Positions 39,529 through 48,183 of a stretch of DNA of 64,000 nt are shown piece after piece. The translations under genes and the position numbers were made by a program. Position 1 is the stretch's first letter, and the number at the start of each line of letters is the position of its first letter. Where the stretch lies: the NCBI GenBank assembly GCA_045626925.1, contig JAZUQZ010000027.1:1-64000 (forward strand). Direction: 5' to 3'. A model generated the notes under the pieces. That model was not told where the DNA came from, made no database searches, and was given only the letters and a program-made list of their open reading frames with translations. The stretch is from Aphodoplasma sp045626925. Its GTDB lineage: Bacteria; Bacillota; Clostridia; UBA1381; UMGS1253.

Positions 39529-39930
39529 ATGAGAATTGCAGTAACTTATGAAAACGGAGAAATATTCCAACATTTTGGACACACAGAGCAGTTTAAGATT
39601 TATGACATTGAAAATAATGAGGTTAAAAATGAAACGCTCATAAATACAAACGGCAGTGGACATGGTGCACTCGCCGGTATGCTTTTTGCTAATAAGGTTG
39701 ATGTTTTAATTTGCGGTGGCATTGGCGGAGGTGCACAAATGGCACTTGCTGAAAACAACATCATATTATATGGTGGCGCAACAGGCAATGCTGATGAAGC
39801 AGTAAAAGCACTTCTTGATGGAAGGTTAGACTTTAATCCTTGTGTTCATTGTGACCATCACGACCACGAGCACGACGAAGGTTCTCATACCTGCGGCGAG
39901 CATGGCTGTGGAAAGCATAGCTGTCATTAA
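39529..39930 (+). CDS. NifX/NifB-type Fe-Mo cofactor-binding domain protein with His/Cys tail
   Basis: 133 residues from ATG 39529 (AAAGGAAATG). Dinitrogenase iron-molybdenum cofactor domain: MRIAVTYENGEIFQHFGHTE, GHGALAGMLFANKVDVLICG, GIGGGAQMALAENNI. The last 30 residues are His/Cys-rich (CDHHDHEHDEGSH, CGEHGCGKHSCH), a probable metal-binding tail. No nitrogenase genes nearby; such proteins in anaerobes are thought to handle Fe-S or Mo species. Confidence 0.9.
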   Translation: MRIAVTYENGEIFQHFGHTEQFKIYDIENNEVKNETLINTNGSGHGALAGMLFANKVDVLICGGIGGGAQMALAENNIILYGGATGNADEAVKALLDGRLDFNPCVHCDHHDHEHDEGSHTCGEHGCGKHSCH

Positions 39931-40010
39931 GGCTATTTATATGTATAAACAAATGTGTTTATAAAAGCGTTCTTAATAAAAAATAACGGAAAGGAAAATA
40001 AGGTGAAAAA

Positions 40011-40670
40011 ATGAGAAAATTCAAGTGTTTAGTATGTGGTCAGGAATTTGAAACATCTGACGGAGTTGAACCAATTTGCCCGTTATGTAAGGCAAAAGGA
40101 GATAAACTACAAGAAATTAAGGAGGAAACAAAAATGAGTAAGTATGCAGGAACACAAACAGAGAAAAATTTGGAGGCGGCTTTTGCTGGCGAATCACAGG
40201 CAAGAAACAAATATACATATTTTGCATCTAAAGCAAAAAAGGAAGGCTATGAACAGATAGCCGCTCTTTTCCAAAAGACTGCCGATAACGAAAAGGAACA
40301 CGCGAAAATGTGGTTTAAAGAACTAAATGGTATCGGCGATACTGCTGAAAATCTTCTTCACGCAGCTGAAGGCGAAAACTACGAATGGACAGATATGTAT
40401 GACGGCTTTGCAAAAACTGCTGAAGAGGAAGGCTTTACAGAGCTTGCCGCTAAATTTAGATTAGTTGCAGAAATCGAAAAGCATCACGAAGAAAGATACA
40501 GAGCGCTTCTTAAAAATGTTGAAACAAAAGCAGTATTTGAAAAGAGCGAAGTTAAGGTTTGGGAATGCAGAAACTGTGGTCATATTGTGGTTGGCACAAA
40601 TGCACCCCAGATTTGCCCAACTTGTGCACATCCTCAAAGCTACTTTGAAATCCACTGTGAGAATTATTAA
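40011..40670 (+). CDS. rbr: Rubrerythrin with N- and C-terminal rubredoxin-like domains
   Basis: 219 residues. N-terminal zinc/iron ribbon (1-35, KCLVCGQEFE and CPLCKAKG), ferritin-like diiron domain (about 45-180, AFAGESQARNKYTYFA, ADNEKEHAKMWF, VAEIEKHHEERYRA) and C-terminal rubredoxin domain (WECRNCGHIVVG, CPTCAHP). NADH-linked peroxide scavenger in anaerobes. ATG 40011 has AAGGTG; a second in-frame ATG at 40134 follows a perfect AAGGAGG and would give a classic 178-residue rubrerythrin without the first ribbon. Confidence 0.93.
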   Translation: MRKFKCLVCGQEFETSDGVEPICPLCKAKGDKLQEIKEETKMSKYAGTQTEKNLEAAFAGESQARNKYTYFASKAKKEGYEQIAALFQKTADNEKEHAKMWFKELNGIGDTAENLLHAAEGENYEWTDMYDGFAKTAEEEGFTELAAKFRLVAEIEKHHEERYRALLKNVETKAVFEKSEVKVWECRNCGHIVVGTNAPQICPTCAHPQSYFEIHCENY

Positions 40671-40893
40671 AAACAATCTATCAAAATTTGATATGCTGTA
40701 ATGCGACCAAAAAAGGCGGAAATGAAATCGGAGTAAAATTCAATATCATCTCCGCTTTATTTGTCGATAAACGAAAGTAATAGCTGCATTTTTATCACAA
40801 AGGCTTTTTGCGTTCCTTATTAAGCTTATAATAATTTTATAATGCAAAAAGTTAAAAGTTGTGTTATAATAGTAAAAAAGGAGGTTTTTGGTG

Positions 40894-43350
40894 ATGAAAC
40901 AATATAGTATAACAGGAATGAGTTGTGCGGCGTGTTCTGCCCGTGTGGAAAAAGCCGTGTCATCATTAGATGGTGTTACCTCCTGCTCTGTTAACCTGCT
41001 TACAAATTCGATGAGCGTTGATGGCGATCTGTCAGACGAAGAAATTATAAATGCAGTTGAAAAGGCGGGCTATGGCGCATCGGCAAAAGATAACGACTCC
41101 ATTAAAAGTACAGAGGACAAACCTGATAATTTAAATGAAATAAAATCACTTATAAGTCGTCTTATGTTTTCTCTTATTGTTCTTTTTGTACTTATGTATA
41201 TTTCTATGGGATATGTAATGTTTGGCTTTCGTCTGCCGGCAATATTTGAAAACAGTAATTTATCAATAGGTTTATTGCAGTTGCTTCTTTCAGGAGTTAT
41301 AATGATTGCAAATCAAAAATTTTATATAAACGGATTTAAAGGACTAATCAATCGTTCCCCAAATATGGATACATTGGTGGCACTTGGCTCAATATCCGCT
41401 TTTGGTTACAGCACAGTTATGCTTTTTGATATGATTATAAACAGTTCAAATCATCTTCACGGACTATATTTTGAGGTTGCAGCTATGGTCGTAACGCTAA
41501 TTACCCTTGGAAAACTACTTGAGGCAAAAGCTAAAGGAAAAACAACAACTGCTTTAAAAGGGTTAATGAATCTTGCACCTAAAATGGCAACTATTATTAA
41601 AGATGACAAGGAGCATATCATAAACGCTAAGGATGTTGCTATAGGTGATATCTTTATTGTAAAACCGGGCGAGAGCATCCCTGTTGATGGAATTGTAATC
41701 GATGGTGAAAGCAGTGTTGATGAATCGGCACTTACAGGCGAGAGTATCCCCGTGGATAAGAGAGTTGGCACGAGTGTTTCTACTGCAACAATAAATTTGT
41801 CGGGGTATTTGAAATGTGAAGCAAAGCGAGTCGGCGAAGATACTACCCTTGCACAAATTATAAAGATTGTAAATGATGCTTCAAGCAGCAAGGCACCTAT
41901 TGCTAAAGTTGCAGACAAGGTGGCGGGGATATTCGTTCCTATCGTAATAGGGATTGCACTTCTTACGCTGATAGTATGGCTCATACTTGGCAAAGACTTT
42001 GGGTTTTCACTCGCAAGAGCTATCTCTGTTTTAGTTATCAGTTGTCCTTGTGCACTCGGGCTTGCAACTCCCGTTGCTATTATGGTTGGTAGTGGTGTTG
42101 GTGCAAAAAATGGGATTTTATTTAAAACGGCGACTTCTCTTGAAATTACAGGCAAAGCCAAAATTGTAGCGTTTGATAAAACAGGTACCATAACCGAAGG
42201 AAAACCAAAAGTAACGGATATTATTGCCTGTGACAATGTAAATCAAGATGAACTATTAAATGTTGCGATTGCACTCGAAAAAAACAGCGAACATCCATTG
42301 GCAAAAGCAATTATAGAATATGCAAATGAAAATAAAATATCTCCAAAAAGTGTTACTGAATTTAAGGTAATGCCCGGAAATGGTCTTTGTGGTATTGTAG
42401 AGAGTAACCGTGTTTGTGGTGGAAATTTACATTTTATAAGTGACAAGGTTTCTGTTAATACAGACATTATTGCAAAAGCTGAAGAACTGTCGAGTGATGG
42501 AAAAACGCCTCTATATTTTTGTAAAAACGACAGTTTGCTCGGTATCATTGCAGTTGCAGACACAATTAAGGATGACAGCAAAAGTGCAATATATGAGATA
42601 AACAAGCTCGGAATTAAAACCATTATGATTACGGGCGATAACGAGAAAACTGCCAGAGCAATCAGCAGTCTGGCAGGCATAACAGAAGTATATGCAAATG
42701 TCGCTCCTGCCAAAAAAGAACAAATTATAAAAAATCTTCAAAATCAAGGCACAGTTATTATGGTTGGAGACGGCATCAATGATGCTCCTGCACTTACAAG
42801 CGCAGATGTTGGTATTGCAATAGGAACAGGAACGGATATTGCAGTAGATGCCGCAGATGTGGTCGTGATAAAAAGCAAACTTTCTGATGTTGAACACGCA
42901 ATTAAACTAAGCCGTAGTGTTTTGAAAAATATCCATCAAAATCTGTTTTGGGCATTCGGCTATAATTTGATTGGAATTCCTCTTGCTGCAGGGTTGTTTA
43001 TTCCTTTTGGTCTAACGATGAATCCGATGTTCGGCGCTGCTGCCATGAGTATTTCAAGCTTTCTTGTAGTGTCAAATGCTTTAAGATTAAATTTTATTAA
43101 ATTTAATAAAATAAAAGCAATAGAAAAGGAGAGCCAAAAGATGAAAAAGACGATGAAAATTGAAGGTATGATGTGTGGACACTGTGAAGCAAGGGTAAAA
43201 AAGGTGCTGGAAAGTTTAAGTGAGGTAGCTGAAGCTATTGTAAGTCACACAGACGGGAAAGCAGTTATTACATTAACAGAAGACATTTCTAATGAAAAGC
43301 TTACACAAATTATAAAAGCACAAGATTATAAAGTAATTTCAATAGACTAA
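40894..43350 (+). CDS. copA: Copper-translocating P-type ATPase with C-terminal HMA domain
   Basis: 818 residues from ATG 40894 (AAAGGAGG). N-terminal HMA domain with GMSCAACSARVEK; eight membrane segments; VISCPCALGLATPVA (metal-gate CPC), FDKTGTITEGKPK (phosphorylated Asp near 428), MVGDGINDAPAL; YN and MxxSS of the last helices indicate Cu(I). A second HMA (GMMCGHCEARVKK) is fused at the C-terminus, an unusual position. In-frame ATG 43141 after AAGGAGAG could separately yield a 69-residue CopZ-size chaperone. No copper regulator adjoins. Confidence 0.93.
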   Translation: MKQYSITGMSCAACSARVEKAVSSLDGVTSCSVNLLTNSMSVDGDLSDEEIINAVEKAGYGASAKDNDSIKSTEDKPDNLNEIKSLISRLMFSLIVLFVLMYISMGYVMFGFRLPAIFENSNLSIGLLQLLLSGVIMIANQKFYINGFKGLINRSPNMDTLVALGSISAFGYSTVMLFDMIINSSNHLHGLYFEVAAMVVTLITLGKLLEAKAKGKTTTALKGLMNLAPKMATIIKDDKEHIINAKDVAIGDIFIVKPGESIPVDGIVIDGESSVDESALTGESIPVDKRVGTSVSTATINLSGYLKCEAKRVGEDTTLAQIIKIVNDASSSKAPIAKVADKVAGIFVPIVIGIALLTLIVWLILGKDFGFSLARAISVLVISCPCALGLATPVAIMVGSGVGAKNGILFKTATSLEITGKAKIVAFDKTGTITEGKPKVTDIIACDNVNQDELLNVAIALEKNSEHPLAKAIIEYANENKISPKSVTEFKVMPGNGLCGIVESNRVCGGNLHFISDKVSVNTDIIAKAEELSSDGKTPLYFCKNDSLLGIIAVADTIKDDSKSAIYEINKLGIKTIMITGDNEKTARAISSLAGITEVYANVAPAKKEQIIKNLQNQGTVIMVGDGINDAPALTSADVGIAIGTGTDIAVDAADVVVIKSKLSDVEHAIKLSRSVLKNIHQNLFWAFGYNLIGIPLAAGLFIPFGLTMNPMFGAAAMSISSFLVVSNALRLNFIKFNKIKAIEKESQKMKKTMKIEGMMCGHCEARVKKVLESLSEVAEAIVSHTDGKAVITLTEDISNEKLTQIIKAQDYKVISID

Positions 43351-43383
43351 ACATTTATATAAAAAGCTAACAATTAAATATAT

Positions 43384-43416
43384 AAAAACCGCAACGAAAA
43401 TTCGTTGCGGTTTTTA
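43384..43416. terminator. Bidirectional terminator
   Basis: AAAAACCGCAACGAA/TTCGTTGCGGTTTTT perfect stem between copA (+) and the SPFH gene (-). Confidence 0.9.
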
Positions 43417-43428
43417 ATGCCATATTAG

Positions 43429-44379
43429 TTATTCACAACAAGCATCTGCTTTATTTTCAACTTTTTTTTGAGAATTATCAGGGTCAGTTTTGTCTCCCAA
43501 ACCTGTTGTTTCCGAGAAAACTACATTAGATTTTACCATTTCAACTGCATCGGTCGGAACTATTATCTTTGCAGCCTTTCCATCAGACATAGCAACTAAA
43601 GCTTCATATTTTTTTAGTTCAAGAACTGCAGCATCCACACCCGCTTCTTTTAAAGCCGCAAGACCATCTGCCTCTGCTTTTTTAGATAAATAGATTGCTT
43701 TTGCTTCACCTTCAGCCCTAGCAATTCTTGCATCTCTTTCACCTTCAGCTGCAAGTATCATCGCCTGCTTGTCTCCTTCTGCACGAGTTATAGCAGCCGC
43801 TTTATGCCCCTCAGCTTGAAGCATTGTTTCTCTTCTGTCGCGTTCTGCTTTCATCTGCTTTTCCATTGCATTTTGAATTTCTGCCGGCGGGATAATATTT
43901 TTCAATTCAACCCTGCTTACTTTAATTCCCCATTTATCTGTTGCCTCATCTAGTATAGATGTCATCTTTCCGTTAATTGTATCCCTTGATGTGAGTGTGC
44001 CATCAAGTTCCAACTCACCAACAATATTTCTCAAGGTCGTTGCTGCTAAATTTGATAAAGCAGAGATAGGATTAACCGCACCGTAAGCATACAACTTTGC
44101 ATCATAAATTGCGTAATAAATTACAGTATCAATCTGCATAGTAACATTATCTTTTGTAATTACCGGTTGCGGTGGCGAGTCAAGCACTTGTTCTTGTAGT
44201 GTAACTCTTTTTGATATTCTTTCTATGAACGGCACCTTGATATGAATGCCTGCGGACCATGTTGTCTTATATTTCCCTAGAAACTCAATAACAAATTCAT
44301 GAGCCTGAGGAACAATTTTAACATTTGGTATTATTATAACTGCAATTATAACCAAAAAAACTATTGTAAAAGCTCCCAT
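43429..44379 (-). CDS. SPFH/stomatin-like membrane scaffold protein (QmcA type)
   Basis: 316 residues from ATG 44379 (ATGGAGG). N-terminal membrane anchor (about 3-20), SPFH domain with EFLGKYKTTWSAGIHIKVPF, VTLQEQVLDSPPQPVITKDN, and a long Ala/Glu-rich helix (about 175-270, KQMKAERDRRETMLQAEG). Ends with Cys-Cys-Glu. Forms ring-like membrane complexes that act on membrane proteases. No NfeD partner adjoins. Confidence 0.93.
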   Translation of the reverse strand: MGAFTIVFLVIIAVIIIPNVKIVPQAHEFVIEFLGKYKTTWSAGIHIKVPFIERISKRVTLQEQVLDSPPQPVITKDNVTMQIDTVIYYAIYDAKLYAYGAVNPISALSNLAATTLRNIVGELELDGTLTSRDTINGKMTSILDEATDKWGIKVSRVELKNIIPPAEIQNAMEKQMKAERDRRETMLQAEGHKAAAITRAEGDKQAMILAAEGERDARIARAEGEAKAIYLSKKAEADGLAALKEAGVDAAVLELKKYEALVAMSDGKAAKIIVPTDAVEMVKSNVVFSETTGLGDKTDPDNSQKKVENKADACCE

Positions 44380-44458
44380 AATTTTTACCTCCATATCTTA
44401 ATGTATATTAAGATTATAATACAAAAAAGAAATATTATTCTTTATACTTTTCGCTTAC

Positions 44459-44488
44459 AGTATAACAAAATAATATCACTTTTGTCAA
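44459..44488 (-). promoter_or_regulatory. Promoter of the SPFH gene
   Basis: Minus strand TTGACA (44488-44483), 18-base spacer, TATACT (44464-44459). Confidence 0.7.
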
Positions 44489-44557
44489 GATAGTCACCAT
44501 TTATTCATGTTGTGAATCAATCATAACTCATAACTTGCCACAAAGCAAACATAACTG

Positions 44558-44587
44558 AAAAAAGCACTTCTTACGAAGTGCTTTTTT
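44558..44587 (-). terminator. Terminator of tRNA-Lys
   Basis: AAAAAAGCACTTC/GAAGTGCTTTTTT stem with loop GTAA directly after the tRNA CCA on the minus strand. Confidence 0.88.
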
Positions 44588-44662
44588 GGTACACCATCGG
44601 GGGCTCGAACCCCGGACACCCTGATTAAGAGTCAGGTGCTCTACCAACTGAGCTAATGGTGC
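44587..44662 (-). tRNA. tRNA-Lys, anticodon CTT
   Basis: 76 nt. Acceptor GCACCAT/ATGGTGT (first pair G-U), discriminator A, encoded CCA. Anticodon arm CCTGA-CTCTTAA-TCAGG gives CUU. T arm CCGGGGTTCGAGCCCCG. Confidence 0.95.
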
Positions 44663-44701
44663 ATATTCATTTTACGCTGTATGATTTCAACCGACTTGTA
44701 T

Positions 44702-44730
44702 ATTATACACTCATAATAAGCGATTGTCAA
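44702..44730 (-). promoter_or_regulatory. Promoter of tRNA-Lys
   Basis: Perfect minus-strand TTGACA (44730-44725), 17-base spacer, perfect TATAAT (44707-44702). Confidence 0.88.
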
Positions 44731-44768
44731 TATAAATTTAAAATTTTTTATTTTTTATTTCAACAAAT

Positions 44769-44812
44769 AAAAAAAGTACCTATCGATACACTATATAATA
44801 GGCGCTTTTTTT
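44769..44812 (-). terminator. Terminator after the membrane protein gene
   Basis: AAAAAG..CCTAT/ATAGG..CTTTTT stem with a two-base internal mismatch and T run on the minus strand. Confidence 0.65.
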
Positions 44813-44815
44813 GAT

Positions 44816-45361
44816 TTAAATTGTAAAATCATATCCGTCACAAATCGGCCCTTTCTTTAATATACTAAACATAAAAAACGGCATAGTAACAGAAATCAAC
44901 GAAACAAGTGTGTATACAAGCGTCATATTTTTTGATACATATGAGGAGAATATGCGATAAAGCACGCACAGATAAAACGCCGTATATACAATCGGCCATG
45001 CAAATGAAAATATAGTCAAAGCTATACCTATAATAATACCCAAAACAGGAATCAAAGAAAAGAACCCAAGCGCAACGCTAATAAGCCACGCAACAATAGG
45101 CGCAAATAGTAAAACGAGCCCCGGATTATCAATGCGCCACTTGCCAAATAGCATCATGGGACCACAAATACTGCCGAGCAGATATAGGTTTGCATACGGT
45201 ATCCACGCGAGCCATGCATGATTTGTGTTGCGTTTTTTTGCAAGCTTATAGCGCACAATAGAAGAAAAAATATAAAATGCTATTGTCGCAAAAGCAATAA
45301 AAATTGTAGAAATAAGCATATAAATTAAAATAACTCCGCCAAACAATCCGATAATATCCAT
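44816..45361 (-). CDS. Integral membrane protein of unknown function
   Basis: 181 residues, about five transmembrane helices (roughly 5-35, 50-70, 80-100, 105-130, 140-170). KRNTNHAWLAWIPYANLYLL between the first and second helices resembles a motif seen in small uncharacterised Bacillota membrane proteins. No enzyme motif seen. AAGGAGAAATG upstream. Stands alone between tRNA-Lys and cysE. Confidence 0.8.
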   Translation of the reverse strand: MDIIGLFGGVILIYMLISTIFIAFATIAFYIFSSIVRYKLAKKRNTNHAWLAWIPYANLYLLGSICGPMMLFGKWRIDNPGLVLLFAPIVAWLISVALGFFSLIPVLGIIIGIALTIFSFAWPIVYTAFYLCVLYRIFSSYVSKNMTLVYTLVSLISVTMPFFMFSILKKGPICDGYDFTI

Positions 45362-45535
45362 AACTATTACATTTCTCCTTGCATAACAATTATATAAACT
45401 TCTTTATACTTATAGTATATATGTTTTTGGAAAAAATAGCAATACATTTATAAAACTTATAGCATTTTTAATGTTAAAGTTTACTAATCAAAACTTCTGT
45501 TTTAAAAAAATATTTTTCAAACACTCGTAATTATA

Positions 45536-45564
45536 TTGACGGTTTGCAATTATACATATATAAT
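45536..45564 (+). promoter_or_regulatory. Promoter of cysE-cysS-mrnC
   Basis: TTGACG (45536-45541), 17-base spacer, TATAAT (45559-45564). The leader before cysE is only about 50 bases, too short for the T-box found before cysE/cysS in many Bacillota. Confidence 0.75.
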
Positions 45565-45622
45565 ATAATTGTTAGTATTATGTTTTGATGTTTGTATTGT
45601 TCAGACAGAATAGGAGTATAGG

Positions 45623-46276
45623 ATGTTTTCAAGGCTTCGATATGATATACGCGCGATATTAGAGCGTGACCCCGCAGCACGAAACGGGTTTGAGGTGTTT
45701 TTTCTTTACACCGGCCTTCATGCAATTATATATCATCGTATTGCAAATTGGTTTTATCGCCATAATATGAAATTTTTAGCGCGTTGGATATCACAATGCG
45801 CAAAGTTTTGGACCGGGATTGAAATTCATCCCGGAGCGACAATTGGCAAGGGACTTTTTATTGACCATGGTACAGGTGTCGTTATAGGCGAAACTGCTGA
45901 AATAGGTGATAATTGTACGATATACCAGGGCGTAACACTTGGTGGTACGGGCAAAGACCATGGCAAGCGTCATCCTACACTTGGTAACAATGTTATGGTA
46001 GGCGCCGGCGCAAAGGTGCTTGGACCATTTACTGTCGGTGACAATGCAAAAATTGCTGCAAATGCCGTTGTTTTGTCCGAGGTAGAACCAAACGCAACCT
46101 GTGTCGGTGTTCCTGCGCGTGTGGTAAAGCTTGGCAGTGTACGCGTCGCAAGTGTTTCGAGCGACCTTGACCAGATACACATTCCGGACCCGGTAAGCAT
46201 GGAAATGTGCAAGTTGCTTGTAAGGCTTGAAACTCTTGAAAAAAGAATTGCACAAAACGAACAATCTAATAACTAA
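45623..46276 (+). CDS. cysE: Serine O-acetyltransferase
   Basis: 217 residues, EpsC/SrpH-type. Short N-terminal helical domain, then left-handed beta-helix hexapeptide repeats (about 65-170) with HPGATIGKGLFIDHGTGVVI and GVTLGGTGKDHGKRHPTLG (catalytic His). Makes O-acetylserine for cysteine synthesis. AGGAG before ATG. Paired with cysS, as common in Bacillota. Confidence 0.95.
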   Translation: MFSRLRYDIRAILERDPAARNGFEVFFLYTGLHAIIYHRIANWFYRHNMKFLARWISQCAKFWTGIEIHPGATIGKGLFIDHGTGVVIGETAEIGDNCTIYQGVTLGGTGKDHGKRHPTLGNNVMVGAGAKVLGPFTVGDNAKIAANAVVLSEVEPNATCVGVPARVVKLGSVRVASVSSDLDQIHIPDPVSMEMCKLLVRLETLEKRIAQNEQSNN

Positions 46277-46304
46277 TATAAAACTCTATGAAATGGAGAA
46301 AAAT

Positions 46305-47705
46305 ATGAAACTTTATAATTCACTTACACGACAGAAAGAAGATTTTGTATCAATTACACCCGGAGAGGTTAAAATTTATGCATGCGGTCCGACAGTGTAC
46401 GACTTTTTTCACATTGGAAACGCACGCCCATTCATTGTGTTCGACACATTGAGAAGATATTTTGAATATATCGGTTACAAGGTTACATTTGTGCAAAATT
46501 TTACCGACATAGATGATAAAATGATTAAGCGCGCAAATGAAGAAGGAATCAGCGTAAAAGAGCTTGCAGACAGATTTATTGCAGAATATAAAGTCGATGC
46601 AGAGGGCCTTGGGATTGAAGAAGCAAGCGTACACCCACGCGCAACAGAGCATATAAATGAAATAATAGAACTTGTGAAAAAGCTTATTGATGGCGGATAT
46701 GCATACGAGGTTGATGGCGATGTGTACTACAGCACGAAAAAGTTTGCAGAATATGGCAAGCTTTCACATCAGCCGCTTGATGAGCTTGAAGCAGGTGCAA
46801 GAATAAGCGTCGACGAGCGAAAAAAAGATGCGATGGACTTTGCGCTATGGAAAGCACAAAAGCCGGGCGAGCCTGCATGGGAGAGCCCGTGGGGTATGGG
46901 GCGTCCCGGTTGGCACATAGAATGCAGTGCCATGGCTACAAAATATCTCGGCGAAACGATTGATATTCACGCAGGCGGAAAAGACCTTATTTTCCCCCAC
47001 CATGAAAACGAAATCGCTCAGAGCGAAGCAGCAAACGGCAAACCGTTTGCGCATTTCTGGCTTCACAATGGATATATAAATATTGATAATATAAAAATGA
47101 GTAAATCAAAGGGAAACTTCTTTACTGTGCGCGATATTGTAAAGGATTTTGATTATGAAGTAGTCCGTTTCTTTATGCTAAGTGCCCATTACAGAAGTCC
47201 AATAAACTTTTCGCGCGACTTGCTTTTGCAATCAGCAACTGCTCTTGAAAGGCTTTACAACTGCAAGAGCAAGCTCGAATTTGCAATAAATAATGCTTGT
47301 GAAGATACAAGTTCTGCAGATGCTGAATTTGTAGCACAAATCGAGCAATGTAAAAAGGATTTTTGTGCTGCATTAGATGATGATATAAACACTGCAGGCG
47401 CTACCGCAGCAATGTTTGAAATGTCGCGTGCGATAAACACTGCTCTTGATGTTATGCCTGCACCATCAAAGAACGCATTGGAGAATGCTTTTGACATATT
47501 TGCAGAGCTTGGCGGGGTGCTTGGTATTTTGCACAAAAAAGAAAACGACAGTCTTGACAGTGATATTGAGGAGCTTATCAAAAAGCGTACAGATGCCCGC
47601 GCGGCAAAAGATTTTAAAACAGCTGATGAAATCCGTGACAAGCTCACTGCTATGGGAATTATTTTAGAGGATACACCCGGCGGTGTAAAATGGAAAAGAA
47701 AATAA
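46305..47705 (+). CDS. cysS: Cysteinyl-tRNA synthetase
   Basis: 466 residues from ATG 46305 (TGGAGA). Class I: ACGPTVYDFFHIGNARPF (HIGH-type and zinc Cys), WHIECSAM and HHENEIAQSEA (zinc ligands), KMSKSKGNFF. The longer frame overlaps cysE and is rejected. Confidence 0.96.
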   Translation: MKLYNSLTRQKEDFVSITPGEVKIYACGPTVYDFFHIGNARPFIVFDTLRRYFEYIGYKVTFVQNFTDIDDKMIKRANEEGISVKELADRFIAEYKVDAEGLGIEEASVHPRATEHINEIIELVKKLIDGGYAYEVDGDVYYSTKKFAEYGKLSHQPLDELEAGARISVDERKKDAMDFALWKAQKPGEPAWESPWGMGRPGWHIECSAMATKYLGETIDIHAGGKDLIFPHHENEIAQSEAANGKPFAHFWLHNGYINIDNIKMSKSKGNFFTVRDIVKDFDYEVVRFFMLSAHYRSPINFSRDLLLQSATALERLYNCKSKLEFAINNACEDTSSADAEFVAQIEQCKKDFCAALDDDINTAGATAAMFEMSRAINTALDVMPAPSKNALENAFDIFAELGGVLGILHKKENDSLDSDIEELIKKRTDARAAKDFKTADEIRDKLTAMGIILEDTPGGVKWKRK

Positions 47706-47732
47706 GCTATTTATGCAAAGGAAGGGCGAATA

Positions 47733-48140
47733 ATGCCATATATACCCGACGAAAAAATAGAAAATCCAAATTTGTACTCACCGCTTACACTTGCATTTGT
47801 CGGTGACGGCGTATATGAGCTTTATGTACGCACACGCCTTATGAAATTTGGTAGCCTTAATGTGAATAAACTTCATAAATTGGCGATAAACTATGTAAAA
47901 GCTGCTGCACAAGCAAAGAGCGTAAAATCAATTCTAGAGCTTTTAAATGAAGAAGAGCTCTCTATATACAAGCGAGGCAGAAACGCAAAATCTGCTACTG
48001 TTCCAAAGAACGCAGATATGACAGACTATCGCATGGCGACAGGGTTTGAAGCGCTCGTTGGTTATTTGTATCTTTGCGGAGCAGAAAGCCGTCTTTATGA
48101 AATAATGAGCCTTGCGTATGATGCAGTAGAAAAAGAGTAA
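47733..48140 (+). CDS. mrnC: Mini-ribonuclease 3
   Basis: 135 residues, RNase III catalytic domain without dsRNA-binding domain. LAFVGDGVYELYVR (catalytic Asp) and ATGFEALVGYLYL (catalytic Glu). Matures 23S rRNA ends. AAGGAAGGG before ATG; follows cysS as in Bacillus. Confidence 0.95.
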   Translation: MPYIPDEKIENPNLYSPLTLAFVGDGVYELYVRTRLMKFGSLNVNKLHKLAINYVKAAAQAKSVKSILELLNEEELSIYKRGRNAKSATVPKNADMTDYRMATGFEALVGYLYLCGAESRLYEIMSLAYDAVEKE

Positions 48141-48183
48141 ATAATATAATAATATATAACTATTTAAGGAGGACAATCATCAA

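Noticed and set aside
41457..42713. Long minus-strand frames opposite copA (259 and 156 codons)
   Set aside because: Antisense of a P-type ATPase with all motifs intact; translations are Ser/Thr/Ile-rich shadows.
45362..45622. T-box riboswitch expected before cysE-cysS
   Set aside because: The promoter at 45536-45564 leaves a leader of about 50 bases and no T-box sequence is present.
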